A stretch of 64,000 nucleotides of DNA from Heliopora coerulea. Its lineage: Eukaryota; Cnidaria; Anthozoa; Scleralcyonacea; Helioporidae. Positions 30,051 to 40,800 of this stretch are shown piece by piece. The number at the start of each line of letters is the position of its first letter. The first letter of the stretch is position 1. The stretch covers positions 5,041,501-5,105,500 of the forward strand of contig JASJOG010000002.1 in assembly GCA_030142905.1 (NCBI GenBank). The letters are read 5' to 3'. The translations under genes were made by a program, and so were the position numbers. The notes beneath the pieces are model-generated. The model had not been told where the DNA came from, made no database searches, and was given only the letters and a program-made list of their open reading frames with translations.

Positions 30051-30930
30051 AGTGAACGCTGTGTGTCATTGTGTAAAATTTGTCGACAAGATGAGAATGA
30101 AGACTGGCTGGGATGTGATCGTTGTGGCCAATATTTCCATGCTTCTTGTCTGGATGTAGGCTGGTGCGGTTCTTGGAAAAAACCGAAACCGAAAACCGTC
30201 AACAAAAACCTGAAAAAAATCTACGGAAAACTGGCATTTTGAAACGTCATTTCTGCATTTCAATTTTATGCGACCTGTCCCATGAATAGTTTGACTAGCG
30301 TGGGTTTATATTTCTGTCAGTCAACAAACAGCCGACATAAACAACAGGCTAGCACTAATTTGAAAACAAAAGAAAACTGTTTAAATTTTCCAAAAATAAT
30401 CTCAAAAATGTATTTGAAAATTAAGACAATTTTAATTTCGATATTAAAGTATGACATTTAACTAATTTTTGTGCGGACTAAGACACAGAGGTGGCTAAGG
30501 TTAAAGGTGTGTAATATCAGAAGTTTACAATAATTTATAAATGTTATATAAAAATTACAAATAGTGATAAGGAGGTAACGTTTTTAGTTTAATAGTTTTC
30601 ACAAGTTTTCAGCCAGGAACGTAAGCATGTCAACCTTTTCTGGTTTGAATTATGGTCGTGATGGAACACTGACCAATCGCGCTTTCCTTCATATCTTGTC
30701 TTTAGACGATATTGGATGTCTTCTTTAAGTTTATATGTTGAAGGAAGATCGGTTTCTCGTATTTTTTCCGGTTTTTCGGTTTTTTCGGTTTTTCGGCTTT
30801 CGATTTTCGGCGAAACCGAAAAACCGGTTTTGAAAAAAACCCGATTTTTTTCGGTATACCAAAAAACCGCCCCAGCCTATCGGGATGTGGACTTTGCCAC
30901 CAAACTTTCTGAAACATTATATTGTCCGTG
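30051..30930 (+). pseudogene. PHD finger exon, split by a 725-bp element
   Basis: After an acceptor AG (30051) the frame reads CVSLCKICRQDENEDWLGCDRCGQ and then YFHASCLDV, i.e. the C4-H-C part of a PHD finger with its aromatic and Trp positions. The remaining part (a segment ending YCP) is at 30889-30930, beyond an inserted repeat with GGATGT on both sides. The PHD reads histone H3 tails in known proteins; here it would be the C-terminus of the MULE-Ulp1 protein. Confidence 0.75.
30158..30882. mobile_element. Non-autonomous inverted-repeat element inside the PHD exon
   Basis: Starts AGGCTGGTGCGGTTCTTGG and ends with an imperfect inverse (CCAAAAAACCGCCCCAGCCT). It is flanked by GGATGT at 30152-30157 and 30883-30888. 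Subterminal regions are filled with CCGAAAACCG/CGGTTTTTCGG repeats. No coding capacity; the superfamily is unclear. Confidence 0.7.
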
Positions 30931-31590
30931 AAACATCATTAAATACGCTGTTTGAAGCTTGTTTAATGTACGATACCTGTCCAGTATCTAAGTATTAAAA
31001 GTGCCTGCTCAGGGCTATTAAGTTACTAGACTATATTGTTTTGTATATTCTGTATATACTTGTCTTTTTTCCATTTAATCTTTCAACCATTGGAGGCTTA
31101 CGACTGGTAGTCAAGATCAGACAGTATATCTTTACAAATATGTATTATTTAATTTTATTAAGAGAAAATATATGTTATCAAATTGTAGAACTTGTAAGAT
31201 TGTACTTAGTAGTGCTTACATTGCGTATGAACAAGATTAATGATGAGTTAGCACAGGCAAAGGGGCATCCCAAGTCTACATTTAATTTACTTACCATTGA
31301 ACGGTCAATGATGATCCAACATCTCACAGTCATTCCTTTTGTTGACAGCTGTTAAAATGTCCATTCCAAGCCAAAACTGTCACAATCACACAAATACGCA
31401 AAGGACAAAATTTTTCTTCGACAAAACAATACATTTGCACCTTTGATGACAAAGAAACTGGTGGTACGCTTGTATAGCAATTTGTAATGTCACGGAATAA
31501 CTAAATTATGACTAAAAACCGCTGACAAAGTATTTAGACATCGTCGAGTCAGCCTTCCTCTACGTCCGGGTAAGATCGTTTCCCGTTTTG
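30931..31590. other. No gene recognised
   Basis: A/T-rich spacer between the MULE gene and the gypsy copy. The open frame 31041-31355 shows no domain. Confidence 0.4.
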
Positions 31591-31619
31591 GTCTTGTAAA
31601 GCGGAACTAGGTCGAAGCC

Positions 31620-32790
31620 TGGGAGATAGATATCCAAGCCCCCATATGGTTCTCCCGTAGTCATCGTTCGGAAGAAGGTCGGAACGAACAGAATATGTGT
31701 TGATTTTCGCAAGCTTAACCGCGTGACAGTGTTCGACCCAACTCCCATAACTCCTGCAAAAGATATTTTCCGGAAGATGGCGAAGAAGAAATGCCCCACT
31801 AAGTTAGACTTGAGCAAAGGCGATTGGCAGATCCCTGTTGCGGCAAACGACATCCCTAAGACGGCTTTCGTCACCCCCGATGGAACATATGAGCTTGTCA
31901 AAATGCCCTTTCGGATGGTTAACTTGGTAGCAATCTTGGTGAGAGGTCTTAGAAAGCTGCTTAGCGACTTGGAAGATGTTGATAGCTTCATCGACGACAT
32001 CATTGTCCACACAGAGACGTGGGAGGAACACCTTGCTGCCCTAGAGGAGTTGTCCGTTGACTCTCCTAGGCCGGGTTGGCAGTGAGATCCACGAAATGCG
32101 TGATTGGAGCCGAAACCATCGATGTAGTTGGTCACAGGATATCTGATGGGATCAAAGGCCTCCATGACGATAATGTGGAAAACATAAAGGAGGGAAGGAA
32201 GCCCACAACCAAGAGAGAAGTCAGTGCATTCATCGGGCTTACCGGATATTCCCGGGAGTTTATACTCAATTATGCGGCAAAGGCAACCCCACTGACCGAC
32301 CTTACGAGGAAAGGTCAACCGACCAAGATTCAATGGGGGGAGGCTCAAAAAGAGAGCATACAACACTCTGAAGAGTAACCTGACAAATGAGCCAATTCTG
32401 CGACTGCTCGACCAGACGAAGTCATTCACGTTGAGAACCGATGCGCGAGATGTTGGAATCGGCGCAGTATTGCTTCAAGACCAGGATGGAAAACTGTTAC
32501 CAGTCAATTTTGCAAGTAGGAAGCTCACGAGCCGTGAGCGCAAATACAATACCATCCAGAGGGAGTGCCTCGCAATCGTTTGGTCGATCAGGAAGTTTCT
32601 TGTATTCCTTTATGGGAAGGAATACACGCTCCAGACAGATCATCAACCTCTAGTCTACTTGAACAAAGCAAAGTTCCTGAATGATCGCCTCACGAGGTGG
32701 GATATGTTCCTGCAGAACTACAGAATGAAGATCGAGTCCACTAAGGGATCAGAGAATGTAGGAGCGGACTATTTGAGCAGAGGTTGTTGA
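31620..32790 (+). pseudogene. Gypsy pol: reverse transcriptase and RNase H (frame-broken)
   Basis: RT fingers ICVDFRKLNRVTVFDP (31700), KLDLSKGDWQIPV (31800) and catalytic FIDDIIVHTETWEEHL (31990). Connection region: GHRISDGIKGL, REVSAFIGLTGYSREFI (32220). RNase H: TDARDVGIGAVLLQ (32437), QRECLAIVWSIRKF (32565), LQTDHQPLVYL (32635) and the end ENVGADYLSRGC. Frame shifts near 32070 and 32380 break it. Catalytic residues remain visible. Confidence 0.9.
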
Positions 32791-32874
32791 GGATTTTATG
32801 ATTAGACGTTCATATTTGGTTCAGAATTTGTGTTTGGAAGAAATTTTGGAAATTTCTCTTAAATGAGGGAGACA

Positions 32875-33101
32875 TGTAACAAATTCTGTCGAGTATATAA
32901 ATATTAAAACACTTTCAATGTGACACACCCAAGCATACGTGGGTATGGTTGTTTCGTTAGACTAAGAGAGGTGAAAAACGTCAGACGCCGAGAAGGGTGC
33001 GGAGAATGCACCTGTAAATGTTTTGTAAATAAAACATTTTGAAGACAAGTTAACCAGTTTGCGTATTTCGTCTATGACCAGTTTACTAAAACCTTGTGAC
33101 A
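32875..33101 (+). repeat. 3' LTR of the Gmr1-like gypsy element
   Basis: 227 bp from TGTAACAAATTC to CCTTGTGACA. It holds a TATA box (GAGTATATAAATATT), a transcript-start-like region and AATAAAACATTTTG as polyadenylation signal. No second copy is in the window. Confidence 0.75.
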
Positions 33102-36100
33102 GCGTAATTCCCCGGATTTTGAAATAATCCCGGAGTAATAATTCTTTCGTTTGTTAAATGAAGAGCCTAATTTGGTAAAATTTTGAGTACATTAAGGTAA
33201 AGATAAAGTGCCTTTATTTATAATGGATAACCCTATCAGCTACATAAGCTGTTCTCCCCAGAGATCAGACAAAAAGTGAGCACTTTAATTGTTTCAGAGA
33301 ATGACATGATTTTGGTCATGAGATATTGCAATCCCTTATTCTCTTGATTTTCACTGAATTCCGAAGTTTGATTTTTTCAGTTGGTAAAATGAGTTCTTAA
33401 ATACGATAAACGTTTGTCTGAAGTCTTTGAGTGGTTGCAGAGTAGTAGATTTTTGTAATGATACATATAATATGGTGATTCCTTATTCTGCCGATTTTTA
33501 ACGCATTACGAAGTGAAAATTGATCAGTTGGTAGAGAAAAGCTAGTACTTCAATCCGATAAATGTTTGAATAAAGTCGTTGAGTACTTTCTAAAGAGTAT
33601 CTTTTTTATCATGAGGCATCAAACGTTGCAATGCGTAATTCCCCTGATTTTGAAAGAATTTTGGAGTGGTTATCTATTGATTTGTAAAGTGAAAAGCTTA
33701 ATTTTGTAAAATTTTGACTAAATTAAGGTAAAGGGGCTTTATTTATACGGAATAACCATACAAGTTGTTCCCCTAGAGGTCCAACAAGGTTCATCCCTCA
33801 TGGGTCCAGTGTTACAAGAGGACGATCCCAGAGTACCAGGAGAAAACCTGCGATGCTTGGCACAGACAAACTGGACAAACTCTTCTCACATGTGACCAAG
33901 GTAAGTTTAATCAGTAAACCGCGCGGAGTCGAAATCGAACCCTAGTCACTGTGGTGAGAAAAACGCGCACTACCACAGAGCCATCAGCCCCTCACACAAA
34001 TTTGCAGAATAGTTTTACAAAATTACTTAATTTTCGCAAAAAGATATCAGATATTGCAATCACTTATTCTCTTTATTTCGGGTGAATTTCGAACTGAAAC
34101 TTTCAGTTTGTAGAGTAATGTGAAGACTTAAATATGATGGAAGTTCGACTGAATTTGTTGACTAGCTTGGGAAAATTAGTTTAGTGCTGTGGTAAGATAT
34201 ATATTGCAATCGATTGTTCTCCTGATTTTGAACGGATTTCGAAGGAAAAATTTATCAGCTTATAGAATAAAATGAGTGCTTTAAACTGATAAAATTTTGA
34301 GTAAATTCGTTGAGTAGTTTTAGGGGATGAGTTGACTTTGGTGACAAGATATCAGATATAGGAATTCTTTTTTCTTGATTTCGAGCGAAATTCCGAATTG
34401 AAAATTTATCAGTATGTAAAGTTAGTACTTTAATCTGAAAAAAATTAGACTAAATTCACATTACAATTTAGAGAATTAGCTTATTTTTGTGATATCAGAT
34501 ATTGCAGCACTTTATTCTCCTGATTTTAAACGAATTTCGAAGTAGAAATTGATCAGTTCGTAGAGTAATGTGAATGGTTTAATCTCATAAAGTTTTGGCT
34601 ATGTTCGTTGAGTAGTTTTAGAGAGTTAGTTGATTTATGTGATAACATGTTTGATATCAAAATCACTTACTTTCCTGATTTCGAAGGAATATTGAAGTGA
34701 AAATTCACATGTTGATAGAGCAAAGTAAGTACTTAAAAATAAAATTTTGTCCAAATTCGTTGAGTAGTTTTGCAGAATTGCTTGTTTCTCGAGATATCAA
34801 TATTGCAATCAGTCATTTTCCTGATTTTGAAAGAATTTTGAAGTGGGAATTTATAAGTTTCAAGTGTAAAGTGAGTACTATAACCTGGTGAAATTTTGAC
34901 TAAGTTTGTCAAGTTGTTTTAAAGAACTAGTTGATTTTGGTGATAAGATATAAAATATTGCGATCCCTTATTCTCCTAATTTTGAAAAAAAATTCGAAGT
35001 AAGTTTAAGTAAGATCAGTTTGTAGAGAATTAGTTGATTTTGGTGATAAGATATCAGATATTACAATCAAATATTCTCCGTATTAAAAAAGGATTTCGCA
35101 ATGAAGATTTATTGGTTTGTTGAGCAAAGGGTATACTTTAGTCTAGTAATATTCTCAATAATCTTCTAGAATAGTTTTAGAGTATTATATGATTTTGGTG
35201 ATGTAATATAACAAATTGAAATGCCTCATGATTTCGAGAAAATTTCGAAGCGAAAATTTATCAGTTTTGTATATTAAAGCTAGAACTTAAGTATGATAAA
35301 ATTTTGACTAAATTGGTCGAGTAGATTTAAAGAAGTCGTTGATTTTTGTGTTAAGTCATGAAACATTGCAATCCCTTATTGTCACAAATTTGAACGATTT
35401 GAAGTGAAAATTTATTAGGTTATTAGGTAAAGTGAGTACCTTCATCTGGTAAAATTTTGACGAAATTGCTAGAGTAGTTTTAGAGAATTGGTTGATTTTG
35501 GCGATAAGATATCAAATATTGCAATGCCTTATTCTCCACATTATGAAAGGATTTCCGAATAACTATTTAGCAGTTCGTGGAGTAAGGTGTACTCTTTAAT
35601 CGTGTAAAATTTTGATTAAATTTCTTGAATAGTTTTAGAGAATTACATGATTTTGGTAATGAGGTATAAGGTATTGCAATCCCTTAATCTCCTGTTTTCA
35701 ACAGGGTTTCGAAGTCAGACATTTTTAGCTTGTAAAGTGAGTAACTAAATATGATAAAGGTTTGACTGAATTCGTTGAGTAGTTGCAGAGAAGTGGTTGA
35801 TTTTTGTGAAGATGCGACCCTTCTCTCTCCTGACTTTGAAAGAATTTCAAGATGAAAATTTGCGAGTTTGTAAAGTTAGTATTGGTTGAGTAGTTTTAGA
35901 GATTTGGTCGAGTTTTGTGACAAGATATTAATATTGCAATCACAAGATATCAATATTGCAATTAATCAATTATTATAAGTGGAAGTTTATCAGTTTGTAG
36001 AGTAAAGTGAATACTTTGACCAAACTACTTGAGTAGTTTTGGTGAAGTAGTTGATATTGGTGATAAGATATCAGATATTGGAATCCCTTATTCTCCTGAT

Positions 36101-36400
36101 TTTCAAAGAATTTGGGAGTGAAAATTTATCAGTTTGTAGACTAAAGTGGTTGCTTCAATCTGATAAAGTTTTATTAAATTCGTTGAGCAGTTTTAGCGAA
36201 TTACTTGATTTTGGTGATGAGATATCAGATATTGAAATCCCTTTTTCCTTTGATTTTGAGGAAATTTCGATGTCAAAATTTGACTCAATTTGTTGAGTAG
36301 TTTTAGAGAAGTAGTTGAGTTTTGTGATAAGATGTAAATTACTGCAATCCCGTAAGTGAAAATTTATCAGTTGGTACTCTGTCGTACTTAGAAATTTAAA
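33102..36400. repeat. Degenerate satellite, about 20 units of about 155 bp
   Basis: A phrase of about 155 bp recurs from end to end: ATTGCAATCCCTTATTCTCC, then TGATTTTGAAAGAATTTCGAAG, then AAAATTTATCAGTTTGTAGAG, then a TTGACTAAATTCGTTGAGTAG block, then AGTTGATTTTGGTGATAAGA. Clear starts lie near 33330, 33480, 33630, 34060, 34205, 34360, 34505, 34660, 34805, 34960, 35370, 35520, 35675, 36080 and 36235. Units are highly diverged and some truncated. A SINE (33780-34000) interrupts it. No coding function. Confidence 0.85.
33780..34000 (-). repeat. tRNA-derived SINE inside the satellite
   Basis: The minus strand reads GATGGCTCTGTGGTAGTGCGCG (33963-33984), an A-box, and GGTTCGATTTC (33931-33941), a B-box, at tRNA spacing. 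The satellite resumes on both sides. A weaker relative is at 40860-41090. Confidence 0.65.
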
Positions 36401-37320
36401 TAGTATGTAGGATTTCTAGTATTGAGAAATCTAAACAGTATTTATGATTTTTAAATACGGTGTATTTATAAACAAATTCTGAACACAGTATTTCACTGTT
36501 ACATTTGCATTCTTATTGGCTAACCCATCCGCATGCTTTTTTTCAATAATTGCAGTTTCTAGAAACGCATTGCTAAAGTAGATGGACCCAGCCAAAAGTG
36601 GAACGATTTTTAGAACATGATAGATAGAACATGATCCCAACATCCTTTCTTTCTTGGAATAAGAGCGAACAAATATTTGAAAAATAAGATTTTAAGGTGG
36701 AGCTGTTCCGTTTCATGAATAAAACCACCGAATAAAGTGTCGAATGATTTCATTGAATATCGAATATCACTAATCTTTGAATTAGTGAAATGATCTGTCA
36801 TCAAAGTGATGTGACGCTAGGTTGTCTCACTTATATTTCTATCAATTGAAATATCTCAAGAACTATGTGAGAAATCGAAAAACTGTATAAGGTGATCGTC
36901 AATCATTTCAGGGTTCTTTCAAGTACGACAGACTTAACTTTGGCTTGATAAGCACTTTAATGAAAAAAAAGGAGCTACAGGGGAAAACAGAAGGAATAAA
37001 AAATAGAATGATAGTCGAAACTTCGGCAATAATCTTGCAAGCTTAATCTTACCAGCACACCTTCCAAGACCAACGTCTCCTTGGTATCAAACAGGCATAG
37101 AGTGGTCTTGGTATCTGACTGGCATATATTATACGCTGTTCTTGAAGGTCGGCAAGAAATTTTGAAAGCTACGCTTTCAAACAATTGGAAACAATTGCAA
37201 TTAGAAGAAAGAATAATAGAAAGATAAGAAAAGAACAATAACTGATGAAGAGGACTATAAAATCAAATTTGCGAAGTAATTTTCGTAAGCCTTCTTAGAT
37301 CCCATGTCACGTTAGAAATG
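36401..37320. other. No gene recognised
   Basis: Spacer between the satellite and the 3' end of the vWA/EGF gene. Short open frames on the minus strand (36431-36804, 36975-37238) show no domain or splice pattern. Confidence 0.4.
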
Positions 37321-37460
37321 ATTAACATATTTGTACATATATACGTACGTAAATAGTACATATACGCAAGCATTCATACATGCATTCATACTTACACACA
37401 CATACACATAATACACATACCTGCATACATCCATGTACCAGTACGTCTTCGCATACATAC
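37320..37460. repeat. Simple repeats, CATA/CACA-rich
   Basis: Strings such as CATACATGCATTCATAC and CACACACATACACATAAT. A microsatellite downstream of the host gene. Confidence 0.85.
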
Positions 37461-37637
37461 AGAAGTAATTTTTTTCACTTAGAATACGTTACATACGCTC
37501 GAGGTTTGCAGTAATACATCACAAACTAATGCTAAAAACGTTTTCATTATTCCTAGAAATGTTTAAAATCTAATTAGTCTTATCATGGTAACCATGGCCA
37601 TGAGCACTTTATGTTGACCGTCTTTAAACTCCAGTAT

Positions 37638-37828
37638 TCATGGACACCACTGACATGCACATGATGTCGCTTCTCTGATTCTGAAAGGCCTTAACCTGTT
37701 CCCAGGACATCGTAAAGTAACGCTTTTTACAACCTGGGTCCCCGCTCGACAGCATCTGCATCCAAGTCTAAAAATGCCATTTTGGCTTAGGAAATGAGAA
37801 CCTGGAACGCATTTTCCACTGCAGGTTC
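37638..37828 (-). CDS. Terminal exon: second half of C-terminal cystine knot (CTCK)
   Basis: The acceptor TTTTTCAG precedes phase-1 codons reading TCSGKCVPGSHFL, then LGCRCCRAGTQVV, VTLRCPG and SCACQWCP and a TGA stop (37638-37640). The C-x-G-x-C, C-x-C-C and final C-x-C-x2-C are the CTCK pattern. With the preceding exon it gives a full knot. Protein ends two residues after the last Cys, as usual for CTCK proteins. Confidence 0.85.
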
Positions 37829-40800
37829 CTGAAAAAGGTAAGGGCAACATGAATCTCGAATAATTAAGGAAAATAAAGTTATTTAATTACACTGGATAAC
37901 CTTATCAAGTGCGAATAAACCGTTCCTCCAAGTAATTTAGTAAGGGCCATCTTTTATGTGCCGAATGGCACTAAAAAGACATAAGAGAAGTGCAGAGAGA
38001 ATTTGCAGTGGTTGGTAAAGTAAAACTTGACGTCTCTCTCTTCATAGTAACCAAGGTTAGCATTTTAATCAGACAATTCAGCGGAGCAGACGACTGAGCG
38101 CTATATGAAGAGGTGAAAGAGACGGGCACCACTATTAGGTTCCCAACCCTCAAAGAAAAGCAAGTATTTTAGTCGTCCCCAACCCCATCAGTCTTCTTTT
38201 TCAGTCCCATATATAGACTGTTGTCTCGACGGCATCTTTAAAACGTTTTTACACCAACATGTTAAAGTCATCCTCCTTGTATATAATCTTACACACTGTA
38301 CACATTTAGTACACATTGAAGTATGCACATAACAACCTTACCAATCTTCACTGGCCCATCACTGACGCAACCACTGATCTTAACCGTAATCTTTTTAGTT
38401 AAAATTTCGCATGTGTCGCCTTCTGTACATGGATAAAAAGAAAAATTTGAGTTCATTATGTCTTATAATCACTTATGATTATAGCATCACGCAAGTCATT
38501 CCACTTCAAAGCCAAAATTGTAGCAAGAGTTCGAACCATAGAGGGGTATTTTCAGTAGCCAAGCTAAGCATAGCAACTGGTCTTGCTATGAAAATTTAAG
38601 ATCACCAATGCACAGTAACTGGATTATGCTATGCAAATATAAAATGGCCTAACGATAAATAGATATCAACCAAAACACATCCATTAATATTATTTTGTAG
38701 CAATTTCTGGTCATGGTCAGCATAGCCACAACATCGAGTACTAATCGTTGCATTTTTATGTAGCAGCCATTGCGTTGGTGGATGTACAATTAACTCCCGA
38801 TAACTCGAACCTTCAGGGGAAGTAAAAAAAGGTTCGAGTTATAGAAAGGTGGCATCAAATGAGCGGAAATTAGGGAATAAAATTGTGTTTTGACTACACG
38901 CTTTGTTACTATTCAAACAGAGTGCGTTTTGGTCAGGTTTGTTTAAAATAAAGTGTACAAACGAAACGGTATTTGGCCAAGAGAAAACTTCTCTGAAGAG
39001 AAGCAAGCAAATAGCAAAGCAGCAGTAGAACACTACATAGGGCTAAAGGAACACCTAAGCAGTAAAGCTTGATGAACAACGGATTAAACGGACCCCTTTG
39101 TTTTCCTTCGATTCCTGCTGACACCACTTAATACATGTATTCTCATTGGAAGAACTGACGCGTTTTATGTATACTTAATACCACGACACTGAAGAACTTG
39201 ACACAAAGGACAATTAGACACTTCAATATGAATGCATGCTGCCCAGTTTGATTCAAAGTAAATTAAATGTTCTGAATTATGTTTAGACATCACTACACTT
39301 TATTGAAAAAATAACGTACGAGTTAAGGAGAAAATGATAACGTAAATAACCTGAAGGGAAAACAATTTCACTTCGAGTTAGCGGGATGTTCGAATTATCG
39401 AGGGAAAATCACAGTAGACGTATGCAGCAAATTCAGGGGAAATTGATTTTGGTTCAAGTTAGCTCAAGCTTCGAGTTATCGAGGGTTCGAGTTATCGGGA
39501 GTCAACTGTATATGGCTTGATATTTGAATATTGTAGTTAATTGTTCACTTGCATTGGATGCCCTGTTGCTGTGCTTAGGTTATGTTAAATTTGCATAGCA
39601 TGGCCAGTTGGAATCAGATAGAGGGCTTTTGGGTTCCTCTCAACTTAGAACACTAATTTTGAACAGCTTAAAATTCATCTGTGAACATTTTAGAATCAAT
39701 ACATGTTGCCGAGTAAGCACAGCGTTTCTATGGTAACCATTTCCCCCTAATTAAGTACAGCGAAATGCTGACTTTTCATATTATCTGTTTTTCCAACTTG
39801 TTTTGCTGCATTTATATTTTTCTTCATAAAATAACACGCCTCTTACGCAATTTCATTTTATACTAGAATACATAGACATAGATCACGAAAACTCGAATAA
39901 AACTTGGTTATTTTATAAAACAAATAAAACACAGCTTTCGTGCCTCTGTACTGTGATAGAAACATTCACGATGCTAATTCAAACGAAAAATTACCTGGAA
40001 ACACTCGGCTACGCCTTGTGTTCACACTAGGCATTTTTGAGTTGAAATGACGTCATTCACGTTTTTACCCCAGCACAGATACTCTCAAGTAATTTTCTAT
40101 TTGTTAAAGATAGTCTTCGAGGATCTTTGTCATATTTGATTCAATATGATCAGTGTAGATTACTTATGTCTTATAAGGGGAAAATAAAATATTCAAAATT
40201 GTGGATTATAAGATGAAGGACTGAATATTACGCCATTTATCCACTTGGTTACCATGCAGATAAAGTAGTTTTATCAGTTGGGATGCCACCAAAGAACCAA
40301 CAGTAAAGATCACTTAATTGACGTAATGTTATATTTCGTCGCTATGGCGGCATTGTCTTTGGACATATTAGAATTGAAGAAATCTCCCCATTAAAATTAG
40401 ATGGCCATATCACTAGGAATTTTGGAGTTACAGCTTTTCCAGTCCTAAAAAGACCAATAAAGGACATTCTGACGAGGCTAATCATTGGACATTGTCTGTA
40501 TTTATTGAAGCTTTTGGATACATGTTATATATACCCGCGTGTTATTGCTTACCTGGTGACAATGGCAGCAATAACATTAACGAAATTCTTTGTTAATTGA
40601 TGTCAAACAAAGCCAATTGACTTTTAAAGTGCACCTAACCTTTATGATATTGATATTATATTGATTTTGTGTGAAAGAAAAGTGAAAATTATGGAAAGTG
40701 GCATTGAAAATTCTTGTTTATCAATTTTTTATCCCCGAAATGATTAAATTTTAATATCATAGAGATTCAGTATAATCATGAAGTTAATTCCGCCAGAGAG

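Larger units (their letters stand above)
31600..33101 (+). mobile_element. 5'-truncated Ty3/gypsy element with Gmr1-like order (RT-RNase H directly before LTR)
   Basis: RT begins in mid-domain (PPYGSPVVIVRKK near 31645), continues through RNase H (to 32790) and is followed, after 84 bp, by a polypurine tract (AAATGAGGGAGACA) and a 3' LTR. No integrase lies between RNase H and the LTR. In most Ty3/gypsy elements integrase is there; in the Gmr1 group it precedes RT. The 5' half is missing. Confidence 0.8.

Noticed and set aside
31560..32429. 289-residue minus-strand open frame
   Set aside because: Antisense to the gypsy RT/RNase H region, whose sense frame has all expected motifs.
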